From: DASUFZ01 sp035541475
Lineage (GTDB): Bacteria; Myxococcota_A; UBA9160; SMWR01
Direction: 5' to 3'
Assembly (NCBI GenBank): GCA_035541475.1
Contig: DATKND010000089.1
Location: 13,419-77,418, forward strand
DNA length: 64,000 nucleotides
The notes under the pieces are model-generated. The model worked only from the letters and a program-made list of their open reading frames with translations. It made no database searches and was not told where the DNA came from. Below, piece after piece: positions 33,537 to 42,316 of the stretch (position 1 is the stretch's first letter; each line of letters begins with the position of its first letter). A program made the position numbers and the translations under genes.

Positions 33537-35000
33537 ATGGAACGATCCCCCGCTGCACGAAACCTGCGCTTCGCCGTGATCGGCGCCGGCATGTCCGGGA
33601 TCCTCTCTGCGATCAAGCTGCGCGAGGCCGGCTACGAAGACTTCACCGTCTACGAGAAAGCCGACCGCCTCGGCGGCACCTGGCGCGAGAACACCTACCC
33701 CGGCATCTCGTGCGACGTCCCGTCCCATCTCTACAGCTATTCGTTCGAGCCGAACCCCGACTGGACGCGGCGCTTCTCTCCGGGCGACGAGATCCAGGCC
33801 TACTTCGAGGGCGTGGCCCGACGCCACGGGGTGACGCCGCGCATTCGCTTCGGCGACGAGGTGACGCGCCTCGAGTTCGCGAACGGGCGCTGGCGGCTCG
33901 AGACGAAGAGCGGCCTTCGCGACGAGGTGGATGTCGTGATCGCCGCGACCGGCGTGCTCCACCACCCGAAGTTCCCGGACCTCGCGGGCCAGGACGACTT
34001 CGAGGGCGCGCTCTTCCACAGCGCGCGCTGGGATCACCGGGTGAAGCTCGACGGCGCGCGCGTCGGCGTGGTCGGCACCGGCTCCTCGGCCGTGCAGATC
34101 GTCGGCGCGATCGTCGACCGCGTGGCGAAGCTCTCGCTCTTCCAGCGCACGGCGCAGTGGATCATGCCGCAGGAGAACCCGCGCTACACCGACGCGGAGC
34201 GCGCGGAGTTCCGGCGCCACCCGGAGCTCGTGGAGAAGCTGCACGAGGACATGGCGGTGCTCTTCTCCGCCTTCTCGAACGGGCTCGTCGACGCGAACTC
34301 GCCTCAGATGAAGGCGATCGAGGACGCCTGCCTCGCGAACCTCGAGCAGAACGTGCGCGACCCGGTGCTGCGCGAGAAGCTGCGCCCGAACTACAAGGCC
34401 GCGTGCAAGCGCCTCGTCATGTCCGACAACTTCTACCGCGCGGTCCAGCAGCCGCAGGCGGAGGTCGTGATCGAGGGCATCGAGCGCGTCGAGGCGAAGG
34501 GCGTGCGCACGCGCGACGGACGCCTCCACGAGCTCGACGTGCTCGTGCTCGCGACCGGATTCCGTGTCGACCGCTTCCTGCGCCCCATCCGCGTGGTCGG
34601 CCGCGACGGCGTCGAGCTCGAGCACGTGTGGGAGAAGCGTCCGACCGCGTATCTCTCGATCTCGATCCCCGGCTTCCCGAATCTCTTCATGCTGAACGGC
34701 CCGAACGGACCGGTCGGGAACTTCTCGCTGATCGAGGTGGCCGAGCTCCAGCTCGGGTACGTGCTCCAGCTGGTCGCGCGGCTGCGCAGCGGCTGCCGCG
34801 AGATCTGCCCCAGCGAGGAGGCGACGGTGCAGCTCGAGGCCGACCGCACCGAGGCCGCGAAACACACGATCTGGGGCAGCGGCTGCCGGAGCTGGTACCT
34901 CGACGACCGCGGCGTGCCGATGAGCTGGCCCTGGACCTTCGACCGCTTCCGCGCCGAGATGGCGGCGCCCAAGCTCGAGGCGTGGGAGCAGAAGGGCTGA
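33537..35000 (+). CDS. Flavin-containing (Baeyer-Villiger-type) monooxygenase B
   Basis: 487 residues. FAVIGAGMSGI for FAD, GGTWRENTYPGISCDVPSH, a canonical BVMO fingerprint FEGALFHSARWD, GVVGTGSSAVQIV for NADPH and ATGFRVDRFL near the end. The sequence tracks monooxygenase A throughout, so the divergent pair probably arose by duplication with inversion. Substrate is unknown; ketones of cyclic or long-chain type are usual. The TGA stop overlaps the proposed CTG start of the MFS transporter gene, making an efflux or uptake role connected with the monooxygenase substrate plausible. Confidence 0.92.
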   Translation: MERSPAARNLRFAVIGAGMSGILSAIKLREAGYEDFTVYEKADRLGGTWRENTYPGISCDVPSHLYSYSFEPNPDWTRRFSPGDEIQAYFEGVARRHGVTPRIRFGDEVTRLEFANGRWRLETKSGLRDEVDVVIAATGVLHHPKFPDLAGQDDFEGALFHSARWDHRVKLDGARVGVVGTGSSAVQIVGAIVDRVAKLSLFQRTAQWIMPQENPRYTDAERAEFRRHPELVEKLHEDMAVLFSAFSNGLVDANSPQMKAIEDACLANLEQNVRDPVLREKLRPNYKAACKRLVMSDNFYRAVQQPQAEVVIEGIERVEAKGVRTRDGRLHELDVLVLATGFRVDRFLRPIRVVGRDGVELEHVWEKRPTAYLSISIPGFPNLFMLNGPNGPVGNFSLIEVAELQLGYVLQLVARLRSGCREICPSEEATVQLEADRTEAAKHTIWGSGCRSWYLDDRGVPMSWPWTFDRFRAEMAAPKLEAWEQKG

Positions 35001-36208
35001 GCGAGCGCCCGCGTCCCGGCGCCGTCCCCCGTACCGTCTTCGCGCTGGGACTCGTCTCGCTCTGCATGGACGTCTCGTCCGAGATGATCCACGCGCTGCT
35101 GCCGGTCTTCCTGGTGAGCGCGCTCGGCGCGAGCGCGACACTGCTCGGCGTGATCGAGGGCGTGGCCGAGGGGCTCGCGTCGGTCACGAAGGTGGTCTCG
35201 GGCGCGTGGAGCGATCGGACGGGCAGCCGGAAGGGGCTCGCGCTCCTCGGCTACGGGCTCGCCGCGCTGACCAAGCCGGTGTTCGCGCTCGCGACGACGC
35301 CGCTGGAGGTCTTCGCGGCGCGCTGCGTGGACCGCGTCGGCAAAGGCATCCGCGGCGCGCCGCGCGACGCGCTGGTGGCGGACGTTACGCCCGCCGCTTC
35401 GCGCGGCGCGGCTTATGGCCTCCGCCAGGCGCTCGACACGGTCGGTGCGTTCCTCGGTCCGCTGCTCGCGATCGCGCTGCTCGCGGCCTACCACGACGAC
35501 GTGCGGCGCGTGTTCGCGGTCGCGATCGCGCCCGCGGTGCTGTCGGTCGCCGTGCTCGCGCTCGGGGTGCGCGAGCCGCCGCGCGCCGGACGCGGTGCGC
35601 GCGAGGCGACGCGCTTCCGCGGGAGCGAGCTCCGCTCGCTCCCGGCAGCCTTCTGGCTGGTGGTGGCGATCGGCGCGGTCTTCACCCTGGCCCGCTTCAG
35701 CGAGGCCTTCCTCGTGCTGCGTGCGCGCGACGTCGGCCTGCCGCTCGCCCTCGTACCGGTCGTGATGATCGCGATGAACGCCGTCTACGCGCTCGCCTCG
35801 ACGCCCGCCGGTCGACTCTCCGACCGCCTCGACCGGCGCCTCGTGCTGGCGGCGGGTCTCGCGGTGCTGGTCGTCGCGGATTGCGTGCTCGCTAGTGTCG
35901 CGAGCGTCGTCGGAACCTTGATCGGCGCGGGGCTATGGGGTCTCCACATGGGGCTCTCGCAGGGACTGCTCGCGGCACTCGTCGCCGATACGGCGCCCGC
36001 GCGGCTGCGCGGCACCGCCTTCGGCCTCTTCAACCTGGTTTCGGGCGCGGCGCTCTTCCTCGCGAGCCTCGCGGCCGGCGTGCTGTGGGAGCGCCTCGGC
36101 CCGGCGTGGACCTTCGCCTGCGGCGCGCTCTTCGCGGCGCTCGCGCTCGCCGCGCTTCTCGCGCACGCGCGGCGCTACGCGGAGCCTCGCGCGCGCCGCG
36201 CGGCCTAA
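34997..36208 (+). CDS. MFS transporter, probable CTG start
   Basis: About 403 residues if read from CTG 34997, which overlaps the previous TGA as CTGA. The first ATG (35066) falls inside the conserved first helix motif (FALGLVSLCMDVSSEMIHALLPVFL) and would cut it; no other ATG, GTG or TTG is in frame in between. GGGAG lies 8 bases upstream of the CTG. Motif A-like loops are GAWSDRTGSRKGL and GRLSDRLDRRLVL, and ten to twelve hydrophobic segments are seen. DVSSEM and RVGKGIRGAPRDALVADVTP place it in a poorly characterised MFS clade. The stop overlaps that of the converging PQQ gene. Confidence 0.83.
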   Translation: MSERPRPGAVPRTVFALGLVSLCMDVSSEMIHALLPVFLVSALGASATLLGVIEGVAEGLASVTKVVSGAWSDRTGSRKGLALLGYGLAALTKPVFALATTPLEVFAARCVDRVGKGIRGAPRDALVADVTPAASRGAAYGLRQALDTVGAFLGPLLAIALLAAYHDDVRRVFAVAIAPAVLSVAVLALGVREPPRAGRGAREATRFRGSELRSLPAAFWLVVAIGAVFTLARFSEAFLVLRARDVGLPLALVPVVMIAMNAVYALASTPAGRLSDRLDRRLVLAAGLAVLVVADCVLASVASVVGTLIGAGLWGLHMGLSQGLLAALVADTAPARLRGTAFGLFNLVSGAALFLASLAAGVLWERLGPAWTFACGALFAALALAALLAHARRYAEPRARRAA

Positions 36209-38367
36209 CGACCTTCCGCCGCGACGGCCGCAGCCTCCGCGCGCGAGACGATGTAGGCGCGGATGCGCTCGACGTCCGCCTCCTTCAGCCACTTCGCGAA
36301 GCTCGGCATGCCGCGGTCCTGGTAGATGCCGCCGAGCACGATCGCCTCGAGCTTGTCGTGTGTCTCGGGCGTCGCGTAGCGAAGATCGGGCAGTACGCCG
36401 CCACCGACCGCACCGATGCCGTGGCAGGTCGCGCACCAGCGCGCGTAGGTGTCGCCGCCCATCTTGATGTCCGCCTTCGTGCTGTGGAGCGAGATCGCGG
36501 GCCGCGGCGGCGGCGGCAGGGCCGGGGCCGGCGGCGAGGGCGCATTGCCGTCGAGCCGATACGTCAGCACGCGCCCGACGCTGCGGACGCCGGCCGAGCG
36601 CGCGGCCTCGCCGCCGGCCAGAGCGAAGACGCCGCCCCAGCCCGCCATCACGGTCACGTACTGCACGCCGTCGACCTGGTACGTGATCGGCGCCGCGATC
36701 ACGCCGCTGCCGGCCGGCGCCTGCCACAGCTTCGCGCCGTCGGTCGCGCGATACGCGACGAAGTGTCCGTCCGCCGTGCCCTGGAACACGAGGTTGCCGC
36801 CTGTCGCCAAGGTGCCGCCGTTCCACGGCAGCGCGTACTGCGCGCGCCACACCTCCTTCTGCGCGCGCGGGTCCCACGCGAGCAGGTGTCCCGACACGAG
36901 CTTCGGCGGCACGTCCTGGATCACCGTCATGTCGGTGAAGGTGTTCCACGTGCCCGGGTCGTACTTCCACTTCGGGTCGAACTTGAAGAAGAAGGGCACC
37001 TCCTGCGCCGGCAGGTACACGAGCCCGGTTCCCGGGTGGTACGACATCGGCTGCCAGTTGTGGCCGCCGAAGGGCGACGGGCGCACGGTCTTCGTGCCCT
37101 TGCGGTAGTCGTTGTCGTCCCCCTCGATCGGGCGTCCCTTCGCGTCGAGCCCCTTCGCCCAGCTCACCTCGACGTAGGACTTGCCGGAGAGGAACTCGCC
37201 GGTCGCGCGGTCGAGCACGTAGAAGAAGCCGTTCTTCGGCGCCTGCATCAGCACCTTGCGCGGCGCTCCATCGATCACGACGTCCGCCAGCACCATGTGC
37301 TGGGTCGAGGTGTAGTCCCAGTTGTCGCCGGGCGTCGTCTGGAAGTACCAGACGAGGTCGCCGGTCTTCGGGCGCACCGCCAGGATCGAGCTGACGAAGA
37401 GGTTGTCGCCGCCGCCCGGGCTCCGCGCATAACGACTCCAGGGCGAGCCGTTGCCCGTGCCGATGTAGAGGAGGTCGAGGTCCGGGTCGTAGGCGAACGA
37501 GTCCCAGGCGGTGCCGCCGCCGCCGATCTTCCACCACTCGCCGGTCCAGGTCGCAGCCGCCATCTCGAGCGGCTTGCTCTCGAACGGCTGCGACGGATCG
37601 CCGGGGACGGTGTAGAAGCGCCAGACCAGGTGACCCGTCTCGGCGTCGTAGGCGGAGACGTAGCCGCGCACGCCGAGCTCCGCGCCGCCGTTGCCGAGGA
37701 TCACGTTGCCCGCGACGACTCGCGGCGCGCCCGTGATCGTGTAGGGCCGCGCGGTGTCGGTCGTCTGCACCTGCCAGACGAGTTCGCCGGTCGCGGCGTC
37801 GAGCGCCAGCAGCCGCCCGTCGAGCGTGCCGCTGTAGACGCGCCCCTTGTAGACCGCGACGCCGCGGTTCACGACGTCGCAGCAGGCGCGCGGGCCGACG
37901 CTCTTCGGCACCTGCGGGTCGTAGCTCCAGACGAATTTCCCGGTGCGCGCGTCGATCGCGTAGACGAGGCTCCACGGCCCGGTCGCGAAGAGGGTGCCGT
38001 CGACGGCGATCGGTGTCGCTTCCACGCCCCGACTGGTGCCGAGGTCGAGGCTCCAGGCGAGGCCGAGCCGCGAGACGTTGTCCGCGCCGATCTCCGCGAG
38101 CGGGCTGTAACGCTGCTCGGCGTAGGTGCGTCCGTGCGTGAGCCAGTCGGCGGGGTCGGCGTCCGCGTTGCGGAGCTTCGCGTCGTCCACCGCGAGCGTC
38201 GCGGCGCGGATCCGCTCCTCTCGCGTCGGGGGTGCGGGCGGCGGGGCGGCCGCGCGCGCGGACGTCGCCTCGGCGTCGCGGCCGCTCGCGCAGCCGAAGG
38301 CGCCGAGCACAGCCAGGAAGAGGGGAACAAGCGAGGCCGACAGCAGGGCACGCGACCGGCGAGGCAT
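36205..38367 (-). CDS. PQQ-dependent quinohaemoprotein alcohol dehydrogenase
   Basis: 720 residues; AAGGAGG four bases before the ATG fixes the start. The signal peptide ends at LGAFGC, a possible lipobox, and a Pro/Ala linker follows. Eight tryptophan-docking beta-propeller blades (such as VYKGRVYSGTLDGRLLALDAATGELVW) span about residues 75-590. The adjacent Cys-Cys near 162 (vicinal disulfide over PQQ) and the Asp of GTAWDSFAYDP near 287 are the expected active-site residues. A C-terminal cytochrome c domain has CATCH near 646 with a distal Met in GMPSFAKW. Periplasmic oxidation of alcohols, passing electrons to a cytochrome or quinone. Confidence 0.93.
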   Translation of the reverse strand: MPRRSRALLSASLVPLFLAVLGAFGCASGRDAEATSARAAAPPPAPPTREERIRAATLAVDDAKLRNADADPADWLTHGRTYAEQRYSPLAEIGADNVSRLGLAWSLDLGTSRGVEATPIAVDGTLFATGPWSLVYAIDARTGKFVWSYDPQVPKSVGPRACCDVVNRGVAVYKGRVYSGTLDGRLLALDAATGELVWQVQTTDTARPYTITGAPRVVAGNVILGNGGAELGVRGYVSAYDAETGHLVWRFYTVPGDPSQPFESKPLEMAAATWTGEWWKIGGGGTAWDSFAYDPDLDLLYIGTGNGSPWSRYARSPGGGDNLFVSSILAVRPKTGDLVWYFQTTPGDNWDYTSTQHMVLADVVIDGAPRKVLMQAPKNGFFYVLDRATGEFLSGKSYVEVSWAKGLDAKGRPIEGDDNDYRKGTKTVRPSPFGGHNWQPMSYHPGTGLVYLPAQEVPFFFKFDPKWKYDPGTWNTFTDMTVIQDVPPKLVSGHLLAWDPRAQKEVWRAQYALPWNGGTLATGGNLVFQGTADGHFVAYRATDGAKLWQAPAGSGVIAAPITYQVDGVQYVTVMAGWGGVFALAGGEAARSAGVRSVGRVLTYRLDGNAPSPPAPALPPPPRPAISLHSTKADIKMGGDTYARWCATCHGIGAVGGGVLPDLRYATPETHDKLEAIVLGGIYQDRGMPSFAKWLKEADVERIRAYIVSRAEAAAVAAEGR

Positions 38368-38512
38368 GGATCCTCCTTTCGCGCGGGCATCATACCCGCT
38401 GCTCTTGCGAGTCGAGGCCGAGTTCGGGCACTGCGCGAGATGTCGCGGCGCGATTGACAATCGAGCGTTCGAGCCCCGACCTTGGCGTCTTCGGTTGACG
38501 ATCGGAGGGCCC
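38368..38512. promoter_or_regulatory. Divergent promoter region of the PQQ dehydrogenase and LysR genes
   Basis: The 145-bp gap holds ATTGACAAT (38452-38460), a short palindrome with a T-N-A character suited to LysR binding, overlapping a TTGACA -35-like hexamer. Next to it TTCGAGC occurs twice in direct repeat (38460-38466 and 38468-38474). LysR proteins commonly bind the gap between their own gene and the divergent target. No clear -10 was found on either strand. Confidence 0.4.
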
Positions 38513-39433
38513 GTGCTGCCCGTCGCTCAGATGGTGCTCTTCGCGAAGGTGGTCGAGGCCGGGAGCTTCGCCGCCGCCGCGAAGCAGCTCGGACAGACGC
38601 GCGCCGCCGTCGCGAAGCAGATCGCCGTGCTCGAGGAGCGCGTCGGCGCGCAGCTCCTCCAGCGGACCACGCGCAGCATGCAGCTGACCGAGATCGGCGC
38701 GGAGCTCTACGCGCGCTGCGCGCGCATCGCGGAGGAGGCAGCCGAGGCCGAGCGCGCGATCGCGAGCCTGCAGGGCGCGCCGCGCGGACTCCTGCGCGTG
38801 GTCGCACCGGTGACCTTCGGCATGCGCCACCTCGCGCCGCTCGTCGCGCCCTTCCTCGCGGAGCAGCCGGAGATCCGCCTCGATCTCGTACTCTCCGACG
38901 CGGCGCCCGACTGGAGCGCCGACCGCGTGGACGTCGCGGTCCGCATCGCGGCGAACGCCGACGCCGGCTACGTCGCGCACGCGCTCGCGCCGAGCCCGCT
39001 CGTGGTGGTCGCGTCGCCAGAGTACTTCCGGCGCCGCGGCGTCCCGAAGCAGCCCGAAGACCTGCGCGCGCACGCGTGCCTGCTCTACAGCAGCCTGCCG
39101 ACGCCGTCGCTGTGGCGATTCCGGCGCGGCCGCAGCATCCGCGTGCAGGGTCGACTCTCGGTGAATCACGGCGAGACCTTGCGCGCTGCGGTGCTCGGCG
39201 GCGCGGGGATCGCCTACATGCCGCGCTTCATCGTCGGCGAGGACCTCGCCGCCGGCCGCCTCGCGAGCGCGCTCGACGAGTTCGCGCAGTCGTCGCAGCG
39301 CATCTTCCTGGTGTACCCGCGCGGTCGGAATCTCGCGCCGAAGCTGCGCGCCTTCGTCGACTTCGTGCTTGCGCGCTTCCAGCCCGTGCCGCCGTGGGAG
39401 GCCGACGCGCCGGCCGCGCAAGATCACGGCTGA
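38513..39433 (+). CDS. LysR-family transcriptional regulator
   Basis: 306 residues from GTG at 38513, with GGAGG four bases upstream. The N-terminal winged HTH is clear (VLFAKVVEAGSFAAAAKQLGQTRAAVAKQIAVLEERVGAQLLQRTTR), followed by the periplasmic-binding-protein-like effector domain (LLRVVAPVTFGMRHLAPLVAPFLAEQPEIRLDLVLSD; GAGIAYMPRFIVGEDLAAGRL). It is divergent from the PQQ dehydrogenase gene, its likely target, and the alcohol or its oxidation product is the likely effector. Its last 10 bp overlap the converging MlaA-hydrolase gene. Confidence 0.9.
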   Translation: MLPVAQMVLFAKVVEAGSFAAAAKQLGQTRAAVAKQIAVLEERVGAQLLQRTTRSMQLTEIGAELYARCARIAEEAAEAERAIASLQGAPRGLLRVVAPVTFGMRHLAPLVAPFLAEQPEIRLDLVLSDAAPDWSADRVDVAVRIAANADAGYVAHALAPSPLVVVASPEYFRRRGVPKQPEDLRAHACLLYSSLPTPSLWRFRRGRSIRVQGRLSVNHGETLRAAVLGGAGIAYMPRFIVGEDLAAGRLASALDEFAQSSQRIFLVYPRGRNLAPKLRAFVDFVLARFQPVPPWEADAPAAQDHG

Positions 39434-41382
39434 CGCAGATCCTCGATCGAGTCCATGATCGCGCGCTGCACCGAGGGGCGGTTCAGGTTGCCGAGGTGTC
39501 CGCCGGTCGGAAAGAGCGAGACGTGGTCCGAACCGACCACATCGGTGAACCACTGCACGTCCTCGCTCGTGGTGAGGAAGTCGTTGGTGTTGGCGAAGAC
39601 GCGCAGCTTCGGATTGCCGCGCAACGGGAGCGACAGCATGTGCAGGTCGTTCTCCTGCACGAGCTGCTTCGCGGTGAAGACGAGGCCCAGGCGGTCGCGA
39701 TAGTAGGGCAGCACGAAGGCGTAGAGGTACTCGGTGTAGGAGTAGTCCGACATCTCCTCGTACGCGGCCCAGCGACGCAGGTTGCTGCGCTTCGTGCGAA
39801 GCACGCCGAGGTCATCGCGCTCCTGGCTCACCCACAGGACGGAGAGCAAGGTGCGCCGGAAGGAGAGCCCGATCAGGTACTCGGCCTCGAGATTGGTGAA
39901 GGGCAGCTCGGCGGCCGGCTCGAGCCCTTCGCTGCCGAGCTCGGTCGTGTCGAGGCGCGTGTAGCCGGGGGCGCCTTCCTCGAGCCCCCGACTCGCGATC
40001 TGCATCGCCTTCCGCAGGATGCGACGCACCTCGGTGGCGCGCTCCTCCGGCGGATAGACGAGCGGCGCGTTGTAGAAGCGGTCGAGCTTGCCGAGGCCTT
40101 CGACGAGACGCACCGGCGGATCGAGCAACACGTAGCGGTCGAAGGCGACGCGCTGGTTCGCCGGATCGGTCTCGGCCGCCGCCACGAAGAAGCCGTGGAA
40201 GGCACCGAGTGAGTAGCCCATGTAGACGCGGCCCCTCATGCGCCCCGGAAAGCGGGCCTCGAGGTCACGCGAGATCGCGTCGAGCGCGGCATGGACGTCG
40301 CGCGCGTCCATCGGCGCGTGACCGGGCACGCTGACCGAGGCCGCGTCCTCCATGAACTCGAAGCACATCGCGTTGCTGACGAGCACCACGGAGAAGCCGC
40401 GCTGCCAGGCCATCTCGGCCAGCGCCAGGGTCGAGTTGCCGAGGCGGTGCGTACCGAGCCCCGGCACCACATAGACGATCGGGGCCGCGCCGGGCCGGAG
40501 CCGGTAGGAGTACGGCAGCTCGCGACCGGTCGAGGCGATCGCGGCGTGTCCCGTCGATAGCCGCTCCCAGAACTTCGCGCTGCGCGGCGCCAGGAAGGCC
40601 GACTCGAGCGTCTGAACCGCGGGGGTGTTGTCGCCTTCGGGGCGCGGTGGCGGTGGCTCGGAGATCTGCTCGTCGCGGCGGATGGTCCAGACGATGCGCG
40701 CGTCGTCGTAGGGATCGAAGCTGCTGCGCACGAAGCGGCGATAGGGCTCGATCGAGTCGACGAGGTCGTTGTAGGCGAGCGCCAGGCCGACGCCCGGGAC
40801 GGGGAGATAGGTGGTCGGGTCGAGCAAGGTGTCGGGCACGAGGCCGACCGTGTCGCGCACGCTGCTCGGACCGGCGAGCGGCAGCATCAGGAAGGTCGAC
40901 GGACGCCAGCCCCACACGCCGAAGACCTGGCCGAAGTCCTCCGGGTGCGGGTCGATCGACCAGAGGCGCTGCGCCGGATCCCAGAGCCCGCCGACCCCGA
41001 CCGTCGTGTTGATCGCGAAGCGCGCGGTCTCGGTGCCGGCGTGGCGGAAGTGCGCCTCGAGCAGGTTGGTCACGAGGTTGCGCGGCCAGAGGAGATTCGC
41101 GGCGAAGTCGCGGAGCCGCTCGCGCACGAAGAATGGAATGATCAGCCGGTAGACCTGTCCGACCGGCTCCGCGACGCCCTCGACGAGCACGTGGTTCGCG
41201 AACGAGATGGAGCGGTTTGCGGGCTCGAGCGGATCGGGCGGATTCGGCGGGCGCAGCTCCTCCATCTGGAAGTAGCGCGCGCCGGGTCCGTCGTAGGTGC
41301 TCCAGTCGTGACGCTGAACGGGAAGAGTGCAGCCCGCCGCGAGCGTCGCGACGACGACCCCGAGCACCCCCCACCCGCGCAT
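39424..41382 (-). CDS. Fusion lipoprotein: MlaA (VacJ) domain plus alpha/beta hydrolase
   Basis: 652 residues. Signal peptide with lipobox LAAGC (Cys 18). Residues about 50-235 are an MlaA domain: DPLEPANRSISFANHVL, RLRDFAANLLWPRNLVTNLLEAHF, FGVWGWRPSTFLMLPLAGPSSVRDTVG. MlaA in the outer membrane removes mislocalised phospholipids for return by the Mla system. After a Pro-rich linker (SEPPPPRPEGDN) comes a complete alpha/beta hydrolase: VYVVPGLGTHRLG oxyanion region near 302, nucleophile elbow GYSLGAF with Ser near 391, Asp in NTNDF near 597, His in GGHLGNL near 627. MlaA alone is about 250 residues, so the fusion is unusual and suggests lipid extraction coupled to lipolysis. No mla transport genes are adjacent. 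Confidence 0.88.
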   Translation of the reverse strand: MRGWGVLGVVVATLAAGCTLPVQRHDWSTYDGPGARYFQMEELRPPNPPDPLEPANRSISFANHVLVEGVAEPVGQVYRLIIPFFVRERLRDFAANLLWPRNLVTNLLEAHFRHAGTETARFAINTTVGVGGLWDPAQRLWSIDPHPEDFGQVFGVWGWRPSTFLMLPLAGPSSVRDTVGLVPDTLLDPTTYLPVPGVGLALAYNDLVDSIEPYRRFVRSSFDPYDDARIVWTIRRDEQISEPPPPRPEGDNTPAVQTLESAFLAPRSAKFWERLSTGHAAIASTGRELPYSYRLRPGAAPIVYVVPGLGTHRLGNSTLALAEMAWQRGFSVVLVSNAMCFEFMEDAASVSVPGHAPMDARDVHAALDAISRDLEARFPGRMRGRVYMGYSLGAFHGFFVAAAETDPANQRVAFDRYVLLDPPVRLVEGLGKLDRFYNAPLVYPPEERATEVRRILRKAMQIASRGLEEGAPGYTRLDTTELGSEGLEPAAELPFTNLEAEYLIGLSFRRTLLSVLWVSQERDDLGVLRTKRSNLRRWAAYEEMSDYSYTEYLYAFVLPYYRDRLGLVFTAKQLVQENDLHMLSLPLRGNPKLRVFANTNDFLTTSEDVQWFTDVVGSDHVSLFPTGGHLGNLNRPSVQRAIMDSIEDLRQP

Positions 41383-41441
41383 GCGCGAAAACGTAGAAGC
41401 GATGCGCCGCGCCCGCAGCCTCGCGCTGCGCCGCGCGTCGG

Positions 41442-42287
41442 TCAGCTAGCCGCCAGCCGGTAGACGCGGCGCGCGTTGCCGCCGAGGATCGCGTCGCGCG
41501 AATCCACGTCGAGGTCCGCGATCTGCACACGCGCGGCGTCGAGGAGCTCCGCGTAGCCGCGCAGCTGGAGCGAGACCGGCCAGTTCGACGCCCAGATGAG
41601 ACGCTCGGCGCCATAACACTGGATCGCGTGCTCGAAGTAGCGCCGCGTGCGCGCCGGGTCGGGGCCGCCGAGGAAGAGGTCGAGCCCCGAGATCTTCACG
41701 CAGGCGTTCGGGTTCTCCGCCGCGCGCGCGAAGGCGCCGGCCCATGGCTCCCACTGCTGCTGATCGACGCGCGGCATGCCGTAGTGACAGATCACGACGC
41801 GGAGGTCGGGCAGTCGCTTCGCGAAGGTCTCGACGTGCTCGAGGTGACGCAGCTGGAAGGCGGAGAGGTCGAACGCGAGGCCTCGCTCCGCCAGCAGCGC
41901 GAGCGACTCGAGCACCGGCTCCCGCACGACCCAGTCGGGATCCGGCTCGTCGTGGATCAGATGGCGGATGCCCACGAGGCGACCCGGATGCGAGGCGAAG
42001 CGATCGAGCGCCCGCGCGGCGGCAGCCGGATCCGCGAGCGGCACCCAGCCGACGACGCCCGCCACGAAGCCCGAGCGCGCGGCCTCGTCGAGGAGGAACG
42101 CGGTCTCGGCCTCGCAGTCCGACGCCTGCACCGCGACGGTGCACGCGACGCCTGCCGCGCGCGCGAGCGGCGCGAGGTCGTCGGCGCCGAGGCGCCGCGC
42201 GAGCTGCGGCAGGAAGCGCAGGAACGGGTAGTCGATGCGCGCGGGGTCGAGGAAGTGGTGATGCGCGTCGATGACGAGGCTGGCCAC
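41442..42287 (-). CDS. Amidohydrolase family protein (fuconolactonase-like)
   Basis: 281 residues from GTG at 42287 (TTG at 42293 also possible). Metal motif IDAHHHFLDP (HxH) at the start, VVICHYGMPRVDQQQW in mid-barrel with His, and ERLIWASNWPV with the catalytic position usually Asp occupied by Asn (ASNWP rather than GSDWP, which is normal for the fuconolactonase-like clade). It resembles L-fuconolactonase and 2-pyrone-4,6-dicarboxylate lactonase relatives, so a lactone substrate is likely. It is divergent from the GH20-like gene with only 29 bp between starts. Confidence 0.85.
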   Translation of the reverse strand: MASLVIDAHHHFLDPARIDYPFLRFLPQLARRLGADDLAPLARAAGVACTVAVQASDCEAETAFLLDEAARSGFVAGVVGWVPLADPAAAARALDRFASHPGRLVGIRHLIHDEPDPDWVVREPVLESLALLAERGLAFDLSAFQLRHLEHVETFAKRLPDLRVVICHYGMPRVDQQQWEPWAGAFARAAENPNACVKISGLDLFLGGPDPARTRRYFEHAIQCYGAERLIWASNWPVSLQLRGYAELLDAARVQIADLDVDSRDAILGGNARRVYRLAAS

Positions 42288-42316
42288 GAGCAAGCGCGAT
42301 TGTAAGCTGCGGCGCC

